Shown: positions 16,962-24,594 of the stretch, one piece after another
How positions within the stretch are numbered: the first letter of the stretch is position 1
Layout of the letters: each line of letters starts with the position of its first letter
From: CAYVAP01 sp964521065
GTDB taxonomy: Bacteria > Bacteroidota > Bacteroidia > J057
Assembly: GCA_964521065.1 (NCBI GenBank)
Contig: CAZFPQ010000004.1
Location: 8,691-72,690 of the forward strand
Reading direction: 5' to 3'
DNA: 64,000 bases
Program-made: the position numbers and the translations under genes
Notes under the pieces: generated by a model
Seen by the model: the letters and a program-made list of their open reading frames with translations, nothing else
Told to the model about the DNA's origin: nothing
Databases searched by the model: none

Positions 16962-17747
16962 TTAGTGGACGCTATGTTTTTGTTCGATGCCCAATCTTTG
17001 GAGTACCTCGAACGTCAAGCGTTCATAATCACGCGCGCCATTAGACTCCGAGTCATAGGCATAAATATCTTGCCCCATGATTTGAGCTTCGGCCAAGGCG
17101 ATGTTGGTCCGCACCGTTACCTCGAACATCTTTTCAGGATTTTCTGCCTGGATAGTGTCGTAAATATTGCGGTGTAAAATTTTTCTTTTGTCGTATTTAT
17201 TCAAAAGGATTCCCAGTAAGGAAAGACCCTGATTGATTTCATTTTCCTGAACCAGCCCAATCACTTTGTTGATCTCCTGCAAACCTTTCAGCGAGTGTCG
17301 TTCCGTTTGCATAGGCACCAACACGTAATCGCTCGTAGCAAGGGCATTGACGGTCATCAACCCTATACTAGGAGGGCAATCAATCAAAATAAAATCATAC
17401 TCCCCCTTTATAGGCTTTAGAAGGCCGTCTAAAAGACGTTCTCTCCCCATCCTAGTACTCAACTCCACTTCAGCACCCGAAAGGCTTAGAGAGGCCGGAA
17501 CGAGCTCATAGCCATTTGAGCTTTGTAGGATTTCGTTCAGGCCAACTTGCCCATGCATGGCCTCATACAAAGTCGCGCCTGGAGGGTCCACAAAACCTAG
17601 GCCGTGGGTCAGGTTGGTTTGGGGATCGGCGTCAATCATGAGTACCCGAAATCCGCCTTTAGCTAAGGCCGCACCCAAGGCTCCGGTCGTCGTTGTTTTT
17701 CCTTCGCCTCCTTTGAGTTGAGCAATGCTGATCGTGATAGCGTGCAT
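16962..17747 (-). CDS. parA: ParA-family partition ATPase
   Basis: 261 aa, normal for the short ParA type without an N-terminal HTH (type Ib, ParF-like). Seen: deviant Walker A KGGEGKTT (12-19) with the signature Lys, IDADPQTNLT (about 38-47), and Walker B FILIDCPPS (about 118-126) followed by NALATSDYVLVPM. It forms nucleoid-bound ATP filaments or patches that move plasmid cargo, with the RHH protein encoded downstream as likely partner. A good promoter (TTG-N20-TACATTTG) and an inverted repeat upstream suggest autoregulation. Without an HTH, ParA would need the RHH partner for DNA-specific repression. Confidence 0.93.
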   Translation of the reverse strand: MHAITISIAQLKGGEGKTTTTGALGAALAKGGFRVLMIDADPQTNLTHGLGFVDPPGATLYEAMHGQVGLNEILQSSNGYELVPASLSLSGAEVELSTRMGRERLLDGLLKPIKGEYDFILIDCPPSIGLMTVNALATSDYVLVPMQTERHSLKGLQEINKVIGLVQENEINQGLSLLGILLNKYDKRKILHRNIYDTIQAENPEKMFEVTVRTNIALAEAQIMGQDIYAYDSESNGARDYERLTFEVLQRLGIEQKHSVH

Positions 17748-17773
17748 AAATGCTTACGTTGGGTTGTTTGTAC

Positions 17774-17804
17774 CAAATGTAACCACAAAGTTTAATGTTT
17801 ACAA
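17774..17804 (-). promoter_or_regulatory. parA promoter
   Basis: On the minus strand a -33 TTG (17804-17802) is separated by 20 nt from TACATTTG (17781-17774), matching the Bacteroidota TTG/TAnnTTTG promoter; the parA ATG follows 27 bp later. Confidence 0.65.
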
Positions 17805-17830
17805 TTAAAACCATAAAAACACAATGTGTT

Positions 17831-17849
17831 TTGTGCACACTGTACACAA
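17831..17849. promoter_or_regulatory. Candidate partition operator
   Basis: TTGTGCACACTGTACACAA: two 9-bp half-sites (TTGTGCACA and TGTACACAA) in inverted orientation with one mismatch and a 1-bp centre, 27 bp upstream of the parA -33 element. Confidence 0.55.
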
Positions 17850-17875
17850 TTTATATTTTGACCTAACTTATACAT

Positions 17876-18348
17876 TCAACATATTCCTGATGGGGGCCTG
17901 ACTCCGGTATCATACCTGCCATCCCAAGGAGGAGAAAAAGCCATGTAGTTGCCGGGATGAAGTTCAATCCATTCCGATATCTCATCTTCTTCTTGATCTC
18001 GAGAATAGATGAAGTCAAACTGAACGCCAAACCGTTCCACTCGAAAAGGAGTAACCTGAATAGGAGTTAAGCAAATTTCCCCTAGTTCTTGGATCCGCTT
18101 TGAAAAGCGCTGCTCAACCTTCTCAAAATCCATTTGATCGGGTGGCCCTAGTTGGTCAATGTGAGCTTCTATGAAGATGCCGTCTGAATCCCATAGAAAA
18201 ACGGCGATGAACAATGACCCTCCAGCTTCGGCACTCCCGGAGTGGTCGCAAAGACCTGTAAGCCTTCGGAAGTGTGGCCCACCCACTTTGCATGATGCCC
18301 GTCGGGAACAATGGTAAAATAGGGTTGGCTAAGGTCATTCTTCCTCAT
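17876..18348 (-). pseudogene. Frameshifted hypothetical gene
   Basis: An ATG at 18348 opens MRKNDLSQPYFTIVPDGHHA followed by KWVGHTSEGLQVFATTPG and then runs to a stop; a one-base shift near 18235-18245 joins it smoothly to SAEAGGSLFIAVFLWDSDG and the frame ending at 17876. The joined protein would be about 155 aa. The 136-aa frame with an ATG at 18286 starts with an implausible out-of-frame segment, which supports a real frameshift (decay or sequencing error). The pattern of a short soluble protein with 'YF-IVPDGHHAKWVG' resembles a small Bacteroidota hypothetical family; function unknown. It lies 27 bp upstream of the partition operator. Confidence 0.6.
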
Positions 18349-18513
18349 CGTCCAGAATTCAATAGCGAACAGCAGTAAAAGGCTGTATAGGTTGAAGGAG
18401 TAGTTTCTAAGAACATATATGTCCCACTTTTGGTGATCTTAACCATACCTATCCAGTTTTATCTATGCTCCGGAGGACCCTGTACAGGCAAATCCAAAGT
18501 CCCCAAATACAAA

Positions 18514-18536
18514 AGGACGCCCGTGTAGGGCGTCCT
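18514..18536 (-). terminator. Terminator downstream of the sigma/anti-sigma operon
   Basis: Perfect 9-bp stem AGGACGCCC/GGGCGTCCT with a 5-nt loop; on the minus strand it is followed by TTTTG. About 175 bp after the stop at 18713. No gene accepted in 18349-18712. Confidence 0.7.
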
Positions 18537-18712
18537 GCGTTATGAACCAAACTACTACAAGATATCTTTATGATCTATCAAAAGATCAGGAAGTTCAAAG
18601 CTTCATTTCAAATTTAGTCCAAGTCATCGAAAATCTCAATGGCTTGCAAGATTATCTGAGCTTTTATATCAAAACCTGGGCCAAAACAATTGATGATGAC
18701 AAGGGAATGGCT

Positions 18713-19426
18713 TTATTGATCTATTTGTTCACGTAAGTTCAAGGCATCCGAGTGATAAGGATGGGAAGGATTATCGAGAATCCCACGTAAGATTTTGTTC
18801 GATTCCTCAACTTTTTGGCTTTGCCCAAAGGCCAAGACGAGATACCATTGAGCTTGACTGTGGTATAAGCTCCCAATTGGAACCTGCCTCAAGGGAGCTA
18901 TTGCAGCTGACGGATTACCTACTCCCAAGTATGCTGAGCCGAGGTAAAACTGAAGGACAGCTTCCTCTGGCCTAGATTGAGCTAAGAGCTCAAGGCCGGT
19001 TAACGCTTCCTCGAAGTCCCCCGTAGCATAATGCTGCATACTGACCTGTAACAAGCTATCGTCTTCACCGCCTCTCATGGATATTCGATCAGGATAGGGA
19101 GCAAATGCGGCTTGATAAGGATCCTTATTGATTCCTCTGCTTAAGAAATAGCCAAGCCCAAGCAGCACCACAACTATCGCAGCCAGTGATGCCCATCTCG
19201 TCCAAGGAAAAGCGACTACCTTGGATTTACGTTCTGCTTCTAGGTTTTGGAGCTCCGCTTTGTAAGTGGCAGCCCGATTCAGTCGCAATACCTCATAGGT
19301 ATCTTGGTAAAGCTTTAATTCGGCCTGCATATCCGGGTTTTGGGCTAATTGGGCCTCAAACCTCGATCTAGCGACCGGCGAAAGCCGATTATCTAGATAT
19401 GCTTCGATTTGTTCTTCCATTTCCAT
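18713..19426 (-). CDS. Membrane anti-sigma-like protein with TPR tail
   Basis: 237 aa. An N-terminal segment EQIEAYLDNRLSPVARSRFEAQL (1-35) resembles the zinc-less anti-sigma domain of Bacteroidota ECF regulators, followed by one transmembrane helix (about 77-97, SLAAIVVVLLGLGYFLS) and TPR-like helices (about 130-235: QHYATGDFEEALTGLELLAQ, YLGSAYLGVGNPSAAIAPL). Starts 12 bp after the sigma factor gene, so it is cotranscribed. Likely holds the sigma factor at the membrane and senses a signal through its TPR region; the signal is unknown. Confidence 0.75.
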   Translation of the reverse strand: MEMEEQIEAYLDNRLSPVARSRFEAQLAQNPDMQAELKLYQDTYEVLRLNRAATYKAELQNLEAERKSKVVAFPWTRWASLAAIVVVLLGLGYFLSRGINKDPYQAAFAPYPDRISMRGGEDDSLLQVSMQHYATGDFEEALTGLELLAQSRPEEAVLQFYLGSAYLGVGNPSAAIAPLRQVPIGSLYHSQAQWYLVLAFGQSQKVEESNKILRGILDNPSHPYHSDALNLREQIDQ

Positions 19427-19438
19427 TGTCTGCTGAAT

Positions 19439-20047
19439 TCAAGACTCAATCATTTCTTGCACCAAAGATCGAATGGCAGGGTGCTCTTTGACCAGTTCTT
19501 TCAGTTTTCTCAAGCACTTACTTTTCTTGTTCCTGGCAATCTGTTCATTCGCATACCCCATGCGTTCCGCAATTTCTTCCATGGAGTATTTTAAACTCCA
19601 GAGGCTAAGTACCTGTTTACAAGCCTTACCTACTCCTTCTAGAAGATGACTGATCATGGCTTGTTGGTGATGCTCAATTGTCCTCACTTCCGGCGTTTCT
19701 GCTACAATTCGTTCCTCGGCCGGGCTCAGTCCGTCCCGATACCGCTGCTCCACGTTTCTACGCCTTAAGTGAGCAAACCATTGATTCTTGCACACCGCAA
19801 AAAGATAGGTGCGTAAGGAACTCTGCCCCTGAAATTTTTCCTCTTCTACTGCAATCATCACGCTGACTACCGCATCCTGAAACAAATCTCTGGCTTTTTC
19901 TTCTTCTGCACCCAGTTTTGCCAAATACCCTAAAGCCGTATCACGCTCAGAAAGATAGAGTTGCCTCATGGCTTGCTCTCGAACACTCCCCCCTTGCTTG
20001 ATGGCCTCGATTAATTCGGCATCACTGAATAATTTCCGTTTTCCCAT
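19439..20047 (-). CDS. ECF-type RNA polymerase sigma factor
   Basis: 202 aa. Region 2 about 20-95 (RDLFQDAVVSVMI... SSLRTYLFAVCKNQWFAHLRR) and region 4 about 130-190 (CKQVLSLWSLKYSMEEIAERMGYANEQIARNKKSKCLRKLKEL) as an HTH. Region 4 with YANEQIARNKKSKC is typical of Bacteroidota ECF factors that pair with a membrane anti-sigma partner, here the next gene. A TTGTACACA-type site lies 124 bp upstream. Target genes are unknown. Confidence 0.88.
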   Translation of the reverse strand: MGKRKLFSDAELIEAIKQGGSVREQAMRQLYLSERDTALGYLAKLGAEEEKARDLFQDAVVSVMIAVEEEKFQGQSSLRTYLFAVCKNQWFAHLRRRNVEQRYRDGLSPAEERIVAETPEVRTIEHHQQAMISHLLEGVGKACKQVLSLWSLKYSMEEIAERMGYANEQIARNKKSKCLRKLKELVKEHPAIRSLVQEMIES

Positions 20048-20171
20048 ACCTTGGTATCTATGGCAGGGCTAAATGTAACCTTTTCTGAAAAAATTGTCGA
20101 AGCAATCCCCAATTGAAGGAGATGATTAGGAGATTGAGAGAGGACTTGCTAAGTCAAAAAAAGCAGGACCA

Positions 20172-20192
20172 ATTGTACACAGTGAGTACACT
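20172..20192. promoter_or_regulatory. Distant TTGTACACA-type site
   Basis: TTGTACACAGTGAGTACACTT resembles the inverted repeat at the partition locus (17831-17849) and lies 2.3 kb from it, in the 280-bp region upstream of the sigma factor gene. No other feature seen in 20048-20327. Confidence 0.35.
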
Positions 20193-20327
20193 TGATCCTA
20201 CATACACAAAACTATCTTTGCTAGAAGGCAAAAAGGCCATTGATGAACCGGAGTAAGTAGCTTTTACCCAAGTTAGACTTTGTCCCAGAACCTGTACCTT
20301 TACCTGGAATCCCTCATGCCCACTGGC

Positions 20328-21188
20328 TTAACTCAACCGCCCCATTTTCCCAGCTTGGTAATCTTGGAAGGCCTGCTGGAGTTCTTCACGGGTATTCATC
20401 ACAAAAGGTCCATAAGAGGCCACTGGCTCTCCAATGGGTTCGCCAGACAGGATCAACACCGTAGCAGGGCCGTGAGACTCCAACAATAACCGGGAATCCT
20501 CTTGCCCAAATGCCGCTAAATGCCCCTCCGTCATGCTGGCATTTTCATTGAGCGTAAGCTCGCCGGACAACAGGTAAACCGCTAGGGACCAGCCAGGCTG
20601 GAAGTTCAGCTCGACCTCTCCCGCTTTTTCAAATCGCACATCCCCTAATAACAGGGGAGTATGGGTCTCTGCGGCCCCTTGTATTCCAGCATATTCGCCT
20701 GCTATTACCCTTAGGTAAGCATGCTCCGACAACTTATAGTGGGGAATATCCTTTGAGGAGATGTCTTGATACTTGGGCGGCTCCATCTTGTACTTAGCAG
20801 GGAGATTTACCCAAAGCTGGATCATTTCTAAGGTACCTCCGTTTCTGCTGAATTCACGCTCGTGCTTCTCTTCATGGACTAAACCAGAAGCAGCGGTCAT
20901 CCATTGGACGTCTCCTTCAAATAGCTTCCCGTTGTTGCCAGCAGAATCTCGATGCTCTAGAGCTCCTTGATAGACCAAACTCACCGTTTCAAACCCACGG
21001 TGAGGATGCTCATCCACTCCTTTAGGCACCTCACTGGGGCGAATTTGAACTGGGCCCGCATGATCTAATACCAAATATGGATCAAAACTAGGCACACCAT
21101 GCCCTGGAAAGGCACGGCGAATAGGAAATCCATCTCCTACCTGGGCTCGCTTGGTAGGATGTATGCTTAATAAGGTTTTGCTTGTCAT
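20328..21188 (-). CDS. Pirin-family bicupin
   Basis: 286 aa, the usual pirin length. N-terminal cupin with metal-binding histidines in DEHPHRGFETVSLV (about 60-73) and SGLVHEEKHE (about 101), pirin C-terminal cupin from about 170 (LRVIAGEYAGIQGAAETHTP). Pirins are iron-binding cupins, some with quercetin 2,3-dioxygenase activity; the substrate here is unknown. Single gene. Confidence 0.92.
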   Translation of the reverse strand: MTSKTLLSIHPTKRAQVGDGFPIRRAFPGHGVPSFDPYLVLDHAGPVQIRPSEVPKGVDEHPHRGFETVSLVYQGALEHRDSAGNNGKLFEGDVQWMTAASGLVHEEKHEREFSRNGGTLEMIQLWVNLPAKYKMEPPKYQDISSKDIPHYKLSEHAYLRVIAGEYAGIQGAAETHTPLLLGDVRFEKAGEVELNFQPGWSLAVYLLSGELTLNENASMTEGHLAAFGQEDSRLLLESHGPATVLILSGEPIGEPVASYGPFVMNTREELQQAFQDYQAGKMGRLS

Positions 21189-21342
21189 ACCTTTCTAGTT
21201 TGCAGTAAATAAATGTGCTGATTAGTCAAACGGAAGCCAGGTTTTAATGTTCAAACATCATTATGTGTATTCTTCTGCCTACCATATTGTCACGAGATCT
21301 CTTAGTTTCACGACAAATCCATCTTTTATGTATCTGCCCTAC

Positions 21343-22218
21343 ATGAATCTGTACTTCAAGCCAGGATTAACCTTGTTGATCTGCCTCTCATCCTTTCTAG
21401 CTGTTCCATTATGTGCACAAAGTGGATTTACCAAAGAACAAGGGGATATTTACGCCAAAGCAGACTATGGAGGATTTAGCTCGGCAGATTATTACGACCT
21501 CAATGGAGCACGTATCCAAACTGATACCTTTAGCCAGCGATTTACCAGCATCTACTTGGAGTATGGAGTAATCCCTCGGTTTACCCTCATCTTAGACTGG
21601 CCAGCTTATCGCTGGCAAGGGTATAGCAGCAGCAAACAAGTTCAGGGCATTGGGGACCTACGGGTAGGATTAAAATGGGGCATCCTTGGGGGAAAGTTCC
21701 CCTTGTCTCTGACTATAATGCCTGAGTTTCCTATTGGACCTGCTGAATTGGTCGCTGAAAACCTCAGCTCGAATGGAATGCCGTTTAACCTCCCAACGGG
21801 AGATGGAGAGTTCAACCTCAATAGCTTTCTGTCTCTTTCCCATTCCTTCTATCCCATTCCGGCCTACCTGAATCTGTTCTTAGGCTATAACCTTCGAACC
21901 CAGTATCAAGGGCTTTCTTTTCAAGACCAACTGAGTGGGGGAGGAGAGCTTGGCGCAGAATTGGCCAAAGGAATATGGGCAAGAGTGAACATTAACCTTC
22001 TTCAATCTTTAGGTAGTGTTCCTCAGAGCACCGATTTTGTCCGGGGAGAAGGAACATCTTTCTCAGCCTTTGCTACAGGTCTGACCTGGATGATCATCCC
22101 CAACCTAGGCGTTGACCTGAGTTTTCAGACCTTTTTTGGATCTCCGATCCCACGGAGAAACGTATTTGACAACCGCTTATTAATGCTCGGTTTAGTCTTT
22201 GAGAAAAAGCAAGAATAG
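21343..22218 (+). CDS. Outer-membrane beta-barrel protein (MetA/transporter-like)
   Basis: About 291 aa from ATG 21343; the frame is open to 21247, but only this start puts the signal peptide (LTLLICLSSFLAVPLCAQ) at the N-terminus. The body alternates hydrophobic and polar residues with aromatic ends (FTSIYLEYGVIPRFTLILDW, GIGDLRVGLKWGIL, PLSLTIMPEFPIG) and ends in a Phe-rich strand, as in phenol-MetA-type barrels. Very similar in plan to the protein encoded at 23446-24414. Substrate unknown. Confidence 0.75.
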   Translation: MNLYFKPGLTLLICLSSFLAVPLCAQSGFTKEQGDIYAKADYGGFSSADYYDLNGARIQTDTFSQRFTSIYLEYGVIPRFTLILDWPAYRWQGYSSSKQVQGIGDLRVGLKWGILGGKFPLSLTIMPEFPIGPAELVAENLSSNGMPFNLPTGDGEFNLNSFLSLSHSFYPIPAYLNLFLGYNLRTQYQGLSFQDQLSGGGELGAELAKGIWARVNINLLQSLGSVPQSTDFVRGEGTSFSAFATGLTWMIIPNLGVDLSFQTFFGSPIPRRNVFDNRLLMLGLVFEKKQE

Positions 22219-22314
22219 ATGCGCTTTAGAGATAGAAGAGGTGATTAGAGAACCGCCTCTTATGCCAGTCCTAGTCCATACGCCTTCTGTGATCCGACTT
22301 ATGCTGTCTATTCA

Positions 22315-23436
22315 TTAGAATAAATCAAGTGGATAAACCTTAGCTTGGCCATTAATGATGACGCCATGGACCCGCTCTTTGCGACCAAGTCGGGTATCGT
22401 CATATTCCAATGGAAAGATCAGAAAGTCATCATTGGTCATATAGTCTCCATAGGGGTAGCGGGTATAATCGCGGTTAAAGCCCGTTTGCGGGGTTAACAC
22501 TTGGCTTTGAGGGAACATGGTTCGCCAGGTCGTCCAGGTAGTTTCCACCACCATGAAAGTCTTGGCCTTTTCCCCAATTCGGCTTCCATTGACACAATCA
22601 AAACGCATTTGTGACCAGTAGCTATCGGTCGCACGGTCATAAGGCATCAAATTGGTGCTGTATAACTTACCGGAAACCCCAAAGGTGCTTATTTCATTGT
22701 TGATGACTCGGTTCCATGCAGACGCCGTTCCTGTCAAGGGACAATAGTTAATCGATACGTAGACATCATCACCCAGCAGGTCATTGACGATTTCATGCCA
22801 ATCCAAAATCCGGTGAGGATAAGCTCTGACGTCCTCGCCCACCTTGAAGCCGACCACTAAGTCATCGTCTTGGAGGTATCCGACTTCATTTGGGGTGATA
22901 AAATTCAGGTTTTCTAGAGAGGGAATCCCATCCTTCCCCGGTCCGCCATCCAGCACACGGTTACTGGGAATGGCCCAATCGGGATCACTCGATTGAGCAA
23001 TGGCTGCACTGGGATCAGCCTCGGGACCATTGTAAATCTCCGTACCAGGATAAAACGCCCCAAAAGAAAGCCAAAATCCCATTAAGGAGTGGGTAATGAT
23101 CATTCGATTCCCAGCCAGAGGCCCGCTGATCGCCTCACCAAAGACATTCCACTCCGTGCCATCGGCACTTTGCATGATGACCGGCAGGCGATTATTTACT
23201 GCAACAAATTCTAAGTCATTGGGATTAAAAAATGAGACCACGAAATTGAGAGCTTTAGAGCCTACAACTACCAGAGCTTGGCCCTCAAATTCATCTTCTA
23301 TTAACGTTAGTTCTCCCGTAGCAGGAACAAAAGGCCCAGCGGGCGGAGGGGGTAGGGGAGTGTCTTGGTTTCTGCAACCACCGATGGCTAAGCATAACCA
23401 GATGGGAAAGAGGAATAAGAAGCGAGAAGTGTTCAT
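22315..23436 (-). CDS. DUF3179 domain lipoprotein
   Basis: 373 aa. Signal peptide with lipobox IGGC (Cys21). The DUF3179 domain fills about 140-370: GFKVGEDVRAYPHRILDWHEIVND, NYCPLTGTASAWNR, GVSGKLYSTNLMPYDR, SYWSQM. Function unproven; the domain recurs in envelope proteins of marine bacteria. Starts 9 bp after the barrel gene at 23446, so the two form an operon (barrel first). Confidence 0.88.
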   Translation of the reverse strand: MNTSRFLFLFPIWLCLAIGGCRNQDTPLPPPPAGPFVPATGELTLIEDEFEGQALVVVGSKALNFVVSFFNPNDLEFVAVNNRLPVIMQSADGTEWNVFGEAISGPLAGNRMIITHSLMGFWLSFGAFYPGTEIYNGPEADPSAAIAQSSDPDWAIPSNRVLDGGPGKDGIPSLENLNFITPNEVGYLQDDDLVVGFKVGEDVRAYPHRILDWHEIVNDLLGDDVYVSINYCPLTGTASAWNRVINNEISTFGVSGKLYSTNLMPYDRATDSYWSQMRFDCVNGSRIGEKAKTFMVVETTWTTWRTMFPQSQVLTPQTGFNRDYTRYPYGDYMTNDDFLIFPLEYDDTRLGRKERVHGVIINGQAKVYPLDLF

Positions 23437-23445
23437 GAAGTTGGA

Positions 23446-24414
23446 TCAATTTGAAAAACCAATGGAGGATTGGGGTGCCAATCGAAAAAAGAGCCCTACA
23501 GTTAGCTTTTGACTGGTGGCTAACTGGGTCCCATCAACATAGCGGAAAATGGGCAGTTCACTGGAAATCCGGAAAGAGATCTTGGGATGTGGGCTCAGTA
23601 CCATTCCAGGCACAAAGTGAATGAACTGCCCCCCTGTGTTGCTCAGGGGAAAATCATTCACCAAATCGGGGGAGACCACTCGGTAACGAAACATCAGTAA
23701 AGGGTCAATGATCCAGCGTCCCGATACATAGCGATCACTCAGGCCGGCGAATACCTGCCACTCATTGCCAAACTCATACTGCTGTAGTCCGTCAAGTCGA
23801 TCGGCTGAGGAAGTCATGCGGCCTGTAAGCATGAGGTTAAAGCTTAGGTTTTCTTTTAGCAGATGATAAGCTGAGAAAGATGACCAAAACATGAGATCCC
23901 AAGCTCCACTACCTGGCTGAAGGTCTGCACTTACCCAGGACCCGTCTTCTTCACGTCGCTCATTGCTTCCTGTCGGAATCTTGGGCCCAATACCGATACT
24001 CCATCCATAATCTTGACGGTCTATAATGGTTCGGCGAATAAGAAGAACAAAATCCCCTAATCCTTGGGTAAGCGTATAGTCACGCCGCCCAGGAATGGTT
24101 TCTATGATTCTTTCTTGAGCTACATGAGCAAATAGCCCTGCGATGGACCAATTGCTGTCTAGGCCATAGCTTATTTCCAATAAGGATGAGTGGGTACTAC
24201 GCTGTCTTGTTTGATCTTGTAGGTTTTGATTTTCGTTGAATAGATCTCTCAATCGGTTATAATCATAGGTCAGCTGCAATTGTAAAACCTTATTCCCACC
24301 TGCTGGTAAGCTCAAATTTCCAGCGATGGGAACTCCACCTGAGCAGCACTGTCCCCAAGCTATATTCCCACACCAAGCCAGTAGCATCGTAAAGATGAAG
24401 CTGCGCATATTCAA
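23446..24414 (-). CDS. Outer-membrane beta-barrel protein, operon with DUF3179 protein
   Basis: 322 aa with signal peptide (FIFTMLLAWCGNIAWG) and a Cys-rich start of the mature protein (QCCSGGVPIAGN). Beta-barrel pattern throughout, with GLGDFVLLIRRTI and IGIGPKIPTGSNERREEDGS as in MetA-like outer-membrane proteins, and a C-terminal strand before SIGFSN. First gene of the barrel-DUF3179 pair, which suggests a joint envelope function. Substrate unknown. Confidence 0.78.
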   Translation of the reverse strand: MNMRSFIFTMLLAWCGNIAWGQCCSGGVPIAGNLSLPAGGNKVLQLQLTYDYNRLRDLFNENQNLQDQTRQRSTHSSLLEISYGLDSNWSIAGLFAHVAQERIIETIPGRRDYTLTQGLGDFVLLIRRTIIDRQDYGWSIGIGPKIPTGSNERREEDGSWVSADLQPGSGAWDLMFWSSFSAYHLLKENLSFNLMLTGRMTSSADRLDGLQQYEFGNEWQVFAGLSDRYVSGRWIIDPLLMFRYRVVSPDLVNDFPLSNTGGQFIHFVPGMVLSPHPKISFRISSELPIFRYVDGTQLATSQKLTVGLFFRLAPQSSIGFSN

Positions 24415-24594
24415 CTTTTTGACCTCAATATGGCCTTAGTTTTGCCTCCCCATTGTCATCGCCTTAACAGGTATATGACTAAAAACTTCCTCAGCGGCAG
24501 GGATGTAAGTTCAGCGACAGGGTAAAAACCCATACCCCCAGTGAGCCTGTTTTTTTATTCGTATCTTCGGAGCTTTAATATCCTGGTCGAACTT

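Noticed and set aside
18542..18736. 64-codon plus-strand frame between the terminator and the anti-sigma gene
   Set aside because: Composition is fairly protein-like, but it overlaps the anti-sigma gene's 3' end antisense, begins right after a minus-strand terminator, and shows no promoter. Not enough support.
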